Source: Smittia aterrima
Lineage: Eukaryota; Arthropoda; Insecta; Diptera; Chironomidae
Direction: 5' to 3'
Length of the DNA: 64,000 bases
Assembly: GCA_033063855.1 (NCBI GenBank)
Contig: CP093829.1
Location: 1,126,243 to 1,190,242 of the forward strand
Shown: one piece after another, positions 22,282 through 34,339 of the stretch
Layout of the letters: the number at the start of each line of letters is the position of its first letter
Numbering within the stretch: the stretch's first letter is position 1
Position numbers and translations under genes: made by a program
Notes under the pieces: model-generated
The model's database searches: none
Told to the model about the DNA's origin: nothing
The model's input: the letters and a program-made list of their open reading frames with translations, nothing else

Positions 22282-22794
22282 ATGAAAATGGTAAAGTGTC
22301 TCACGTTTAACTTTCTTAGAAGTTTTAACATCTCCAAGTGACGTCACACTTGATAACGTTGATGGAAAATTGTTGAGTCAATTGGAAATCCCATTTGGAC
22401 TTTCCATTGACGTTACTTTAACGAGAAGTTTTAAAACTGTTTAGAAACTACAAAACAAATTCCTCTTTTGCTTTATTTCTCTGCTGCTTTACTGATAAGC
22501 GCTTTTATGAAGCATTTCTTACACCACAAACGAAACGAAACTGTTGATAAAAATATTTCTGAGGTTTTTTTTTTCTCTCTCCGCCGCATGTTTCGAAAGA
22601 AATCTTTACGCTTTTGACCTTTACCTTCTTCGTTCTGATAAAAGCAAAATATTTTTCGAAGACTCTTGAACTAACAAATTTTTAAATTTTTGTCTTTTCA
22701 GGAGTTCACAAATTTATCAAACATTTTCTGGATGATCACGATTGAACCATGGACTCTGCTCCATCGATGGTTCATCGTGCCGGCGACCAATTAA
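22282..22794 (+). promoter_or_regulatory. Candidate leader exon end and overlapping upstream ORF
   Basis: ATGAAAATG|GTAAAG at 22,282-22,296 looks like the end of a 5' exon. The acceptor TCTTTTCAG ends at 22,701. If spliced, an upstream frame of 33 codons starts at 22,282, crosses the junction and ends at TAA 22,792-22,794. It overlaps the main ATG (22,749) in a different frame by 46 bases. Such a uORF would be expected to reduce translation of the zinc-finger protein. The donor is inferred, not proven. Confidence 0.4.
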
Positions 22795-25700
22795 TCGTTC
22801 GTCGTGTCGTCAGCGGTGATCAATTGGTGTTAGACCAACGAGGAAAATCCGTTCAAGACGGAAGTGGAGGAGACTCCAACGCTTTACTTGATTTAAGAAA
22901 AGAACCGAAACAGGAAAGAAAATCTGAAAATTATCAACAACATCACTCGCAATATCCTTTGCCATTGAATTTACCAGCAGCAGTCGTCGCAGCATTAACA
23001 CTACAAGCGGCGTCTAACTTCAAACTTGAACCGAATCGTCCAGAAAGCTTTCATCAAGATCGTCAGGATTACGATCAAGATCAATCAGGCAATAAAAGTG
23101 ATTCCGACGCTAATTTGCCGCAATGCAAAATTAAACGGAACTATTCGTGCAACAACTGTTCGTTCTTCACACAAAACCCCAGAAAGTTTCTCGTCCACTT
23201 GCGTGACTTGCATGGCGAGAAAATAGTTATCAACGAGTGCAAGTTCTGTCTGTATGCGTCGAGACATTATCAGAAGTTGGTGCGACATATGAAAATGGTC
23301 CATGGCTCAACCGAAGGAATAAACGAACCGGGACATTTTCGACGACGAGAGAAACGACGAAGAATGAGCGCTGATGCTCGGCAAAAGAATCCAATGCCAG
23401 CATTTCCCACATCAACAAAAACAGTAAACGATCTGACAGCAATCAATCAAATGTTGCAATTACAGAATCAACTGCATCTTCAGCTGCAGGCGCAGCTTCA
23501 GTATCAAGAATCTCTACCACAAGATATTCCCAGCGACGATGAAATGGCCAGTTTAGATTTGAGGATGAATCTTTCGCCGAACGGAACAAAAGTCTTTAAG
23601 TGCATTATCTGTGAGTTCTCCACGGTCGATGAGCCGCAACTCATTCAACACGAGAAAGAGGAACACAGCGACACAAAGTTCTATCGATGCGAGAAATGCT
23701 CGTACGTCACACACATCAAAGCTCGTTTCAGCAAGCACGTCAAGTATCATTCGATGCCAATGATAAAGTGCATGCTTTGTGACTTTAGAACTCCGGTAAG
23801 TTCAATTAATTCACACAAAGAAACATCTCAGATCTCATTTCCTTTATCGTTTCAGTACAAATGGAATCTTGATCGTCACATGAAGAATCATGGCGGAAAT
23901 GGTCCATTTAAATGTTCAGTCTGTAACTTTACAGCTGATATCAAGCAGAGCTTGACTGTCCACGAAATGAATCATCATATACCGCCATTAGCAAACAGTA
24001 TGGACATAGAGCGAACAATTGATGATACGCCGCCAGAAAACATGAACATTTTTGACATGGTAAGTCGCTCGAGAGAGACTTTTATTTAATTTAATTGGCT
24101 TCTCATTCAAAATTCCTTTAAAAATGAATTTTATTTTTCTCTTCTGTGACGTCTTTGTGATTCTTGAATCTTTTGTTTTTTGTAGTTTGCCATCTCTAAT
24201 ATTATGCAAAATAATGAACAATTGTTCATCAACTCTTTCCAGAATGATTCATCGAGCAATTCAAAAGAGGGAGACTCGAGATCGAATCCGAGCCCCGGCT
24301 CAAAGCGAAAGAAGCCAATGCCACCATTGATTCCGATAAAAATGGCGGCTGGCACTTCCGCAATGAACTTATCGTCGAACAAATCAGATTCCGATGGAAA
24401 TCATGAGTCGAGTGGTGCCGAGGAAGGACCCGAATCGACAATGAACCAATATAAGATCATAAGTTCATTATTGCAAAAGCCTGAGCTGAGTGTTGAGAGT
24501 ATCTACAAGTCGTCAGGAGCTGGACCAAGTACAAGCGACAATCTAGCGAATCTCAAGAAGAAAAGTTCATTCTTTGATGTGTTACGGAAGAAGTTAATTG
24601 AGGGAAACGCAACCGGAAGTGAAGATAAGAATCTCGTTTGTAAATGTGGCTACGAAGCAAAGACCTTATCGGATTTAATAATTCATCAGAAAATGTGTAG
24701 CCATGAGAAGGCAGCAGCTCTCGCAATGGGATCAACACGTTGTCAGTACTGTCGCTCTAGATTCAAATCAACTAACGAACTCATTGGTCACATCCAGAAG
24801 TGCCCGGAAGCGCAAGCTGTTATTGAATGTTTAGACTCGTCATCGGAGGCTAATGGAGACGAGAAAACTATGATGGAAGATTACATGTCAGACGAGGCTG
24901 CAATCGACAACCCGAACGAACGTCATCCAATGGAGAATCGAGTTTTTGTCTGGAACAAACCCAAGAAAGAGCCATTGGATAATAATGACGATCACACAGG
25001 AACATCGGATCGCAATGATGACTCAGATGATAACAATTTGGTTGTCAATGAAGACGATGATTTACCAGAGACGCCAACGTTAACTGACAGCGAATATTTG
25101 GGCGTTGAATCGGCTCCGGGCTATGGAGAAATTACGAAGAAAATCGAATCTGGTGACGAAGTGGCAAACACTGCGATGAAAAAAGTGTTCAAGTGCCCGC
25201 ATTGCTCGTTCTGGGCTTCCACTGCATCGCGTTTCCACGTTCATATTGTGGGCCATTTAAACAAAAAGCCATTCGAGTGCTCTTTATGCGCTTATCGCTC
25301 AAACTGGCGTTGGGATATCACGAAGCACATCAGACTAAAGCTCTTGAGAGATCCACAACATGGAGAAGCGAAAGTGTTGATGAACGATGAAACAGGACGA
25401 CGAAACTATTCAAAGTACAATAAGTACATCACACTGATGAGAGTCGTTGATAAGAAACATGATGGGAAATTATCAAAGTCAGGACTCGTGTCTCTTAACT
25501 ATTCACCGAAGTCGTCATTGGTACAAGAGAATAATCTACAATCTCCTCCATCGTCGTCATCGACGCCATTATCGGTTTATTCCGATCCACCAATGAATTT
25601 AACGTCATCGGCATCGTCGCCTTTGAACGTCAGCTCGATGCTCTTGGAGCATCTCTCGAAGGACATGAATTTCTTGAAGAACTTGCAGAACTTTAATATC

Positions 25701-28469
25701 GTCGCTCATGCTTTTAATTCGCAAAATATTATGCAGCAACAGCAGCAACAACAAAGCGACTCTCAAGACCAACAAGACAAATCGAAAGATGAGAATGCGA
25801 AGAAAACACATTTCAAATGCAAAAAATGCAACTTCAAGTAAGTGTCAATGTCGCACTTAATTTATGTCGTAGTCCTTCAATTTGTTATTTCGTTTTAGAC
25901 ACGCCGACAGAGAAGTTGTATTAGAGCACGTCAAGTCGCATTATCGTGACGATGGAACACCACAAGAGAAGCAAACAAATGCCGGCATGGAGTTAGCAGC
26001 TCCGCCGCCGCCGCCCTTGCCCATTCAAATGCCATTCCAGATCATGAATAATCTGCTAAATGGCCACGCTGGTACTTCGTCGTCAACAACGACAAATGTT
26101 CATAACAGAAATCTTCTAACTCTTGGTGGCGGTGTAAATCAAATGCAAGCTAGTAGTTCAAATGCGTCAAGTACACACCAAACACTAAGTTTCAATTCTC
26201 AAAACACTTTGACGACTCCGTCGTCATCACACGACGCTGGTAAAAGTAATAACGGTATGCCAGAGACGAACTCGACGGGCAGTTCGTTGAAAGGTTCTTT
26301 TCGTTGCGGGCATTGTGGTCAAATTTCTAACTGGAAGCATGTTATTCAGGTATATACTAACAGTTACTCCTCGCTCCCCCTTCTCAATCAGCCCCCGGAT
26401 TCAAACCAAACCCATTCGATGACGGCGACAAAATCGATATCGTATCATCATCATGAATGCATCATTTAGCAAGAGAAACCGCAGAAAATTGAGTTTCATT
26501 TAAAGTTCGTCGTATTTTTTCTCTGAGTCATCATAATCAGAGCAAAGCTTTTTTTGCGGTTTCGAGTCGAGTAGGAACGAGACGAGATAAACTCTCATTA
26601 TAAAGAAAAATATTTATTTATTAACAAAAATATTTCAAGTTCAATGTCAAGACAAAACAAAAAAGAAAAAGATTTTATTTGATTCGGACTCATCAAGGAC
26701 ATGACATTGAACTCTACGCTGCACTTAAAGTTTAAGACAAAATTACTTTTAACAAACTTTCCAATCGGTTATGGTGAACAAAGAACAGAAAATTCGTTTA
26801 ATTTAGGGAAAAGGTTTATTTCATAGAAACAATTGAAATCGATGCAGCTTGAATTTAAATTCAAATCAAAATTTGCAAATCATTCTTGTACACACTCTTA
26901 TCAATGGTTTTGGTCTTTATAGTCTTTCTAACAGATCCTCGCTCTTTATGTCAACTTGAAAAATTAAAATATTTTCTATCTTTTTAGCGTCATTGCCGTT
27001 TAAAGCACAATGGGGACATTCGCATCGAAGTGGCTGGACAGAAAAGTGAAAAGTCAAACCGCTCTAACCCGAGCCAACATCACTTTATGCAGGCCACATC
27101 ATCAACATCAAACATTCACGACGCATTACACAATCAATTGACATCATCGACTACTATTGACAACGGATTCAAGCCGATTATCCTTTCACAACGCATTCCA
27201 CCGTCTTTGATTCTCAACCCAAATATAACAACCGTCATGAGCCCCACGAGCAGTGAAGTCACACCACAATTAGTCGATAATCAGAACAAGGAAATCTCAC
27301 TGGCTTCGATGTTAAAGGTTGAGATTAACAGCGGTGAAGATCAAGATAAAGTCGAGGCTGAGATTCCAACAAATACGATTTACATTCAACAGCAGCAGCA
27401 GCAACAACAACATCACACATCAGGTGATTCATCAATCATGAGTCTCAGTCAGTTCGGACAAAAAGCGAAACGCTACAAGTGCGAGATGTGTCCTTACGAA
27501 ACTGATTCTAAGTCACAGTTCCAATATCACTCGAGTTTCCATAAACCGAGTCGCAACGAAAGTTACCAATGTAAATATTGTTCTTACAACGTATCTAAGC
27601 GCCATTTATTGAACCAGCACATGAAAATGCACACAGCAAGTGGTGGTGGGATGATTGATGAAGGAAATGATGTCCAAGCAAGTGCTTCAAATGTTGAACA
27701 AGAAGTTCTCACTAATTCAAATGAGCGCTACATGCATTTCTGTCCTAAATGTCCAGGACGTTACTTGTCGCTCAAGGAGATAATCAGCCATTTGAAGCGT
27801 CATGAAGTGTCTTCTAATCATAAATGTGACTTTTGTAATTTCTCGTCATCGGATGATTCTGACGTCAAAGCGCATAGCGCAGTTCACACATCGTACTATC
27901 AAGAGAAGACCAAGGAGTTCATGGCAAAGTATAAACAAGCTGAGAACTATCCAAACCCACAACTCTACACAGCCCGACAAGGCTTCGACGACTCAGGCGC
28001 TAATGATGACGTTTGGGTTGTTAAGAAGACAAGCGAACAACAGCAGCAGCAACAGAAAACTCAAGAACAAGAAAATACTTCAGACGAGAACAAAATTGAT
28101 GAGAAATGTTTGTACTGTCCATTCCAAGCAACGTCGCTTGAGGTTCTGAAAAACCATTTGCAATTCCACTTCGCAATCAGTGGACAACAACGTTCTCAAA
28201 AATGTGAATATTGCGATTTCTCATGCGAGAATCCTGATCGACTTCGAGAACACAATAAACTTCATTTCTCGTTCTTATTCAATGGAAGTAAAAGCTTGGA
28301 CATCTTCACATCGTTCCGCGGACTTGAGCTGAACATATCAAAAATAAATCCTAACTCAAACGACGCAAACAACAATGTTAACGGCGAGAACATGATCTTC
28401 AAAGAGAAAGACGTGTCACTCGACGATTCTGATAACGAACGGAAGGACAAAGTCATCATCGACGTTTGA
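22749..28469 (+). CDS. chn: Charlatan-like C2H2 zinc-finger transcription factor
   Basis: Five coding exons: 22749-23795, 23856-24059, 24186-25837, 25899-26349 and 26988-28469. All junctions are GT...AG with consistent phases, giving about 1,611 residues. I count about 18 C2H2 fingers of the CxxC-F/Y type: two at residues 134-185 (CNNCSFFTQ..., CKFCLYASRHYQKLVRHMKM), four across exons 1-2 (including YKWNLDRHMKNHG, split by intron 1), CPHCSFWASTASRFHVHIVG and CSLCAYRSNWRWDITKHIR in exon 3, and seven more to the C terminus. Two fingers are interrupted by introns. Linkers are rich in Ser, Asn and Gln with short polyQ runs; LDLRK/LDLRM and MNLS/MNLT motifs recur. Drosophila Charlatan is a nuclear REST/NRSF-like regulator of proneural genes and neuronal differentiation. 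The assignment rests on remembered finger sequences; a different REST-like protein is the alternative. AATAAA is at 28,518-28,523. Confidence 0.78.
26350..26987 (+). other. Fourth intron of the Charlatan-like gene
   Basis: 638 bases between the two halves of a zinc finger (CGHCGQISNWKHVIQ | RHCRLKH). It is AT-rich and carries no supported feature; it is by far the longest intron within this coding region. The frame continues open for about 120 bases past the donor, so intron retention would give a truncated protein ending at 26,469. Confidence 0.6.
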
Positions 28470-29186
28470 AGAATGAAGCAACACTTAGTTTTAAACTCAT
28501 TTGTTATCACACTTTAGAATAAACTTTCAATATTATTTTCTTGTTAGATGAATATATTCATTTCCGAAAAGAACAGTTCTAGCTTTAGAGATGTTTATGG
28601 GTTTAATTAAATTAAATTTAAATGCAAATATTTAGCGAATTTCACGAATTCTTGGGAATGAACTCTCACAAATGGATTTTTCTTGGCGGATATTTAGAAA
28701 ACTTTTTGAATTAGATAATTGAGCGAGAAGGTTTAAAACTGAACGGGCTCACCTCCGAAAAACTTTCCATTAACAATATTTTCTCACTCTGAAAATCTAT
28801 GAGCAATAATTTTCTTATAGCGATTTGTATATTTTTAATAAAGATTAGAAACATTAACACAAAGCATAGCATGATCTAGCTGATAAGTTGATTTGTACCA
28901 GCGTTGAAATGAACCAAAGGAGAAAAACCAAAAGCAAAGAATTTCTGGCGAGCAAACACAAAAAATCTTTCTGCAAAGCAAACTTGAAGTTTTTACAAAC
29001 GAATTTTCTAAAACACGAAGAAAAATATTTTGAATTAAGATGGGAAAACAATATTAACCAACAACTTTCATTTAGTTCTGTAATTTTCTGTATCATTGAT
29101 TAATTGTAAAAAAAAATGAGAAAAAAAATTAAATTAAAAGTCTTTACAACTTCAATTTCAATAGAATTTAAGTTTATTTCAGGAAA
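28470..29186. other. Intergenic: convergent 3' ends of chn-like gene and FIG4
   Basis: Contains the chn-like 3' UTR with AATAAA at 28,518-28,523 and another AATAAA near 28,837. On the minus strand AATAAA at 29,178-29,173 lies 9 bases past the FIG4 stop. The 28,854-29,103 open frames on both strands show no domain. Confidence 0.6.
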
Positions 29187-31802
29187 TTATTTCGTGAAGT
29201 TCACATACTTTTCGATAATCTCTAAGCTCGAGGATTTGTCGTCGTAGTTCTTGTTGATCAACAGATTACAATAGTTTTGATATTTCTTAACTGTTTCGTC
29301 AGATACTTTGGGTTCATCCATGGCTTCGCAAGAATCTTTATAGACACCGAGGCTTTCAAGAATGAAAGGGCTTTGACTGTCGTTTTTCTCCGAAGGCTGA
29401 GACTTCTTAAGAATGTTGACGTAACTTTTATATTTTGTCATTGCTTCTTTGTCTGGATCGTGAAGGTCAAATCCATAAAGTTCATTGCACGAGATTGGAA
29501 ATGAGGAGCTTTCAGTTTTGATTTCTTTTTTTATATCGCGAGTATCGATCATCGAAGATTTCATTGAAATGCTTAAAGTCGAGTCGTCTTCATCAGAAGA
29601 TCCGTCGGCATCATCAGATGAACTGTTCGAACTATTAGTTGATGCTATTCCACCAGTAATTACGGAATTTCCTGTTCGCTTTCCGGGTTCAAAAGGTGAG
29701 AAGTTAGTACGGAATGTGGGCACGAAATTTCTTGCGAATTGACTGATTTGATAAGCGATATTTTCCTCTAGCGACGTCATTTGATAAGTAAGATGATAGT
29801 TCGCGTATAAGTCAACCATCTCAAGGTCTTGACAATGAATCCTGATCAGCTCCTTTACGATTTTGTTAGCAATGCTTGTCGAGTTGGGGAGATTCTTACG
29901 AACGATGTCGGAATACCACATCGTCAGAGGTTTCTCTGAATCGACAACTTTTTGAATTGGATTGTGCAGCAAGTAATCATTTGTGATGTCCCAAAGATTT
30001 TCTGACTCATCACGCGTCTCATAAGGAACAAAATGTCCCAAGAACAAATTAATGCTTTGTTGTTTCTCTTGATCAGAAAATGTGTTTGAATAGTAACGCG
30101 AGAGATTTTGCATGAAATCTGATCCAGCAGTTGTCCAAGCAGCTGTCTTGCGGTAAGTTTTGATCCGATGAACAAGCTGTGAGCCGCCATATTGAAGCGC
30201 CAGTGTGTCGCCGTGGATTTCATAAAGAGATTCTAACATTGTCACACAATCTGAATCGAATTCAAGTCGTGGTGGAGATTTCAGGAATCCCATCTTGTGG
30301 AGTTGATAAGCCAACGCAGCACGACCCATAGCAAATTGTGCCGTGTTCGTTCGGTCAAGGCAATCAACGCAATTCGTTCTGATTATTCCAGTTTGGTAAG
30401 TGACTTCATTTGAGTCCATGTAAAACATTCCAGTTTGCTGTATTACGTTCTCTGCGATCAACGCTAAAGATTCCATTACATTCTTATCTGTTCGATTCTT
30501 TCTAGCCATGTCGAAGTGATAATAACGAATTTTACACTAAAAGTAATGAAAAGATTTAGTTTTTTAAAGTCATTAAATATCAAGAGACTTACATTCGCTG
30601 GCAGGAACTGATTTAGATATTTAACATTGCTCGTGATCTCTTCCGTTAAAATACTTTCATGTTTTCTCTTCTCTCGTTTCTTGACAAGATTTAAAATTAT
30701 GATTGGTGAGCCGTGATGAAACAAAAGCTTCTCAAAGTGTTTGCCAGCTGTCTCAGCAAAGGGATCGGGAATGTCGAGAGAAATTGGCGGCTTGGGAACC
30801 ATCTTAGAAATATCTTGTGACCAATGAGCTGGAACAGAGCCACGAAATTGAACAAACGACGACAAACGTCTGCCATCGCTTACGATTTGTTCTGTCTCAA
30901 CAGCATTTGCTACTTCTCCATCAGAGTTCGCACCTCGCTTTAAAAATCTTGTCCCAGCAAAATTTTTGGAGCGTCTCGCGATGAGACAAACAGAAACTTG
31001 AAGCCCGAAAATACTTATCGATGACTGATTGATAAATCCATGAATGAGTTCAAGCATCCAATCCTTGTGTATGACTTTCTTCTGCATGGGTCTTAGAAGA
31101 AACTCATTCCAAACATACTTTTTCCTCGAAATACTTCGAAACGCGAAAGTCCTTGTCTCGTCTGTGTTGTTCCAATCCAAAGACTCTTCTTTCTCAATAT
31201 CAACAGTCTCTCCTACATACATCGGATCGGCTAAGTTGTATTGAAGAGTCCTTGTCAAATCATAAGAATAGGAGAAGTAAAAGTTTGAGCTGAGATCAAC
31301 GTTCATGAACATCTTGAGATATTTCGATTCAAGTGGATTTGAAGTCTTGATGCCGTCATAAGATATTCTGTAGATTGTTGTATCCTTAATTGTGTAAATC
31401 GTATGATTTCCTATGAAGCCAATCTTGTTCCGCTTTGTGACAAGAATCAAATAATATCCTTCAAGGAATTTCACGAATCCGATAATTCCATAAGCCGATA
31501 AAGATTTTGTAAACTTGAGCGTTGAAATGATTTTCCGGATTTCCTTTGTGTCGTACTCATTAGGATCTTCATAGATATCCAAGTTGATTGAGCGAGCAAT
31601 TTGAAGAATTCTAAATCGATTTTCTCGATTATTGCTTCCGACTAAATAAATTGTCTGAAAATCAAGTTTTGAATGAAAATAATTGATTGTCATTACATTT
31701 TCTGAAATGCTTAGAACTCACAGATTTCGTTTCGTAGATTCGAATCTTTTGTATCGAACTGATAACCGGCAGGAAAACATTTTTCTTACTTTTATCGTTC
31801 AT
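29187..31802 (-). CDS. FIG4: FIG4 polyphosphoinositide 5-phosphatase (SAC domain)
   Basis: Minus-strand exons 31802-31722, 31654-30593 and 30536-29187 with GT...AG introns of 67 and 56 nt, giving 830 residues. The SAC phosphatase signature CVDCLDRT (CX5RT) has its catalytic Cys at about residue 437. Other family segments: VISSIQKIRIYET at the N terminus, YLVGSNN, GYYLILVTKR, NFYFSYSYDLTRTLQYNL, SKNFAGTRFLKRGAN, RGSVPAHWSQDI, SPIIILNLVKKREKRKHE, YLNQFLPAN and LQYGGSQLVHR. FIG4 dephosphorylates PI(3,5)P2 and scaffolds the PIKfyve-VAC14 complex on late endosomes and lysosomes. The C-terminal tail is acidic, Ser-rich and divergent, as usual. Its start lies only 164 bases from the stop of the F-box gene on the same strand. 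Confidence 0.95.
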
Positions 31803-31965
31803 TGTTTACTTTTATTTTTGTAGAATTGCGTTTCAAAAATATTTCCGTTAAATTTTTGTAGATTTCAAAAAGCTTTGAAAAATCATGAACGTTTAGATTT
31901 ATTTTATTGAGAAGAAAATAAAGGATTTGGTCTTGGATTGTTTTTTTTTTAAGAAATGCATCATT

Positions 31966-33550
31966 TCAAGATGTTAAATTTTCCCATTCACGTAATAAGT
32001 CGAATGTGAATCCATCTCGTGCGACTTCACGTAAAATTTCGTCTTTCGCGGCATCTGACTCGAATGCAGTCTCGTAGATTTCTACAGTTGTCAGGTTGTT
32101 GCAGTTAGACAGGAGCAAGCTAAGGATTCGATGTGAAGCCACGAATCCCTTTCCAAAATGGACACGTTTCAAATTAGGCCAACCTGCAGCGATTGTGTTG
32201 ATATTCCCTTGATTTATCTTTTGTTCTCTGAAATTTTTAATTTCAAATTCTTCGATGTTTGGAAATGATTCAACGAATAGGTTCCAATCTCGAGGAATTT
32301 CGTTATCGAAATTATTGATTCTAACGATTTTCAAACTTGGAATGTGCACTCCCTCAAAGTCTCGATCAGAAAGATCTGCGAAGAAATGAAGACTCTTGAG
32401 TTTCTTGAGATTATTGGCGATGAACATCATTAGCTCTTTCGAAAGCTCACGACGTCGTAATATTAAAGTTTCGAGATTTGGAAGTTTTTCGATGAAACCT
32501 TTGATCGCTGTCAATCTACGAGAGCTGTCACAAACCTTCAACTTTTGAACCGACCGGTTTGTATGAAGGCTTAAGTAGAAGGAATCTTCTTGCGATGTTT
32601 CATCATTGATGTAAACAGTCAGTGCCTTCAGCTTGCGAAACTTGTTGAATATCATCTCGTAAACTGTTTCTTGGAATGAATGTTTGATCTTAAGTTCCTC
32701 TAAAGAATTCTCAAACTTTTCCATGAAGAGCCGAAAGTTTATCTTTGAGCCAAACATGATGTCATCTGATTTAATTTTAAGCTTCTTGAGAGGAAAGGAA
32801 ATCGCTTGAATTTGATTGATGCTGCAGTGATATTCTCCGCTGTATTTAATTGTAAGATCTTCGAGGATTTTCTGAGTGGCCAGAAATGTGGTCAATTCAG
32901 AAGTCTTTACATTAGAGATTGTCAATCTTGTCAACTGAGCTTGTTCAGGAAACTTCAGAATCTGAATTAATTTTTTTTCATGAAAATCAATTTTAATTCA
33001 ATTTAAATTAATTTGACTTACTGTACAACTTTCCAGCTCCAAAGACTTAATAATATTAAGATGTCTGAGATCAAGATCACAAGGACAACTAACAATTATC
33101 AAATTCTTAAGTTCAGTTAAAGAACCAAGTAGCTCTGTAAAATTTCTCTTATTTTCATTTCCTTTGAAATCGTAAACAACTCTAAGATCCCGTAAATTCA
33201 GAGCTTGTTCTTCTAGCAGTTTCCAATCGAATTCAAAACCGGTGCGGTAATCGCAAATTACGATCGTTTGGTATCTGCGGGTAAACTTCTCAGGCATTTG
33301 AATATCTCCGCGAAGTAAGTCGACAACAAGTTGCATCTTCTTCATGACTGTTGAGTTCCGTCCAATTTCCTCGTTCCACCTGAAAAGCGCAAATTAGATT
33401 TAAAATCATCAAAATCTTTTTTTGTTTAAAAGCTTACTTCTTGCATACGAGAGAAGATTTCAATGCAGATTCGACATCCAAATGCTCAAACACTTTTGCC
33501 AAGATCTCGTCCGGAAAATAATTCAATTCAACTTCTTGTTTCTCGCTCAT
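31966..33550 (-). CDS. F-box and leucine-rich repeat protein
   Basis: Minus-strand exons 33550-33438, 33379-33022 and 32961-31966, joined by 58-60-nt introns, 488 residues. The F-box is at about residues 10-47: FPDEILAKVFEHLDVESALK, then SLVCKKWNEEI after the first splice. The rest is a run of irregular leucine-rich repeats of about 25 residues, for example LKNLIIVSCPCDLDLRHLN, LETLILRRRELS and LKSLHFFADLSD. F-box proteins bind Skp1 in SCF ubiquitin ligases, and the LRR part recruits substrates. Such genes form large lineage-specific families in nematoceran flies, so no specific orthologue is claimed. A minus-strand TATAAAAG at 33,819-33,812 may be its TATA box, giving a leader of about 230 bases. 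Confidence 0.85.
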
Positions 33551-33952
33551 TTTATTAACTTCGCGTTCACTTGCGTTTCGGAAAATATTGAAATTTATTT
33601 TTCCAAAAGTTACTGAAATCGTTTTTCAATTGAATCGTATCTTGAGATTGAAAATTGGTTCGTTTGTTTATTCCACCTCAAAGACAATTTCAGTTCCGGC
33701 ACTTCACTGTTCCTTTCTGCACTGTTTACTTTAAAAGGTTCAAACTTGGTTGACGTGGTTTCACTTTGAGTTATGACTCGAGACTAATAATTTTTCCTTC
33801 TAACTTTCTCACTTTTATACCCAAAATTCTGACTTTTCTATGAAAATTGCTTGCTTAGATTTTCCCTTGAGTAATTTTCTCCACGTTAACCATCGTTAAT
33901 AGAGATCAAACATTCGATGACAACAAATCATTTCAGAAAGCTTTGAAAAATC
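33551..33952. promoter_or_regulatory. Shared divergent promoter region
   Basis: 402 bases between the F-box gene (minus) and the small basic ORF (plus). It contains minus-strand TATAAAAG at 33,819-33,812. The right end carries a near-repeat of 31,862-31,891 that spans the start codon at 33,953. Confidence 0.4.
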
Positions 33953-34339
33953 ATGAGCGAAGAACGTCAACTCAAATTGAAATATTTCAAACTTTTTCGT
34001 AAATTTGCATTAATTGAAAAGATCGAAAGACTTAAGATCAGTGTTGTAACATCCTTCGCTGAACGCAAGCTTCTCAAGAAAGCTTTGAGAGCTTGGCTTA
34101 ATCAAACGAGAAAAATTAAGGAAACTGTTCGAATGTGCAAGGAAATAACTTGGCATCACCACTCGTTAGAGAGATTTCTAACTCTCTCGTCTCTTAATCA
34201 AGAAACACTTAAATACATTTACGCAGTTCATCATCATCGAATCAAGACTTTCAAGAAATATTTCTACAAATTTGAGATCTTCGAGAGGAGAAGGAGGAAA
34301 TCATTTGCGAAAGATGGCGTTGCGAGTCTGAAACGTTGA
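33953..34339 (+). CDS. Small basic protein of unknown function
   Basis: Single-exon frame of 128 codons ending in TGA. AATAAA lies 35 bases downstream at 34,374-34,379. The product is very basic, with Lys/Arg clusters, His runs and long predicted helices. Aromatic residues are spaced in a pattern loosely like Sfi1-type helices (FKLFRKFALIEKI, LLKKALRAWLNQTRK, FKKYFYKFEIFERR). I do not recognise the family. The polyadenylation signal, compact spacing and helix pattern argue for a gene; lack of a known homologue argues caution. It is divergent from the F-box gene across a shared 402-base upstream region. Confidence 0.5.
   Translation: MSEERQLKLKYFKLFRKFALIEKIERLKISVVTSFAERKLLKKALRAWLNQTRKIKETVRMCKEITWHHHSLERFLTLSSLNQETLKYIYAVHHHRIKTFKKYFYKFEIFERRRRKSFAKDGVASLKR

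Noticed and set aside
27385..27412. CAG/CAA repeat
   Set aside because: Codes for a polyglutamine run inside the Charlatan-like protein; not an independent repeat locus.
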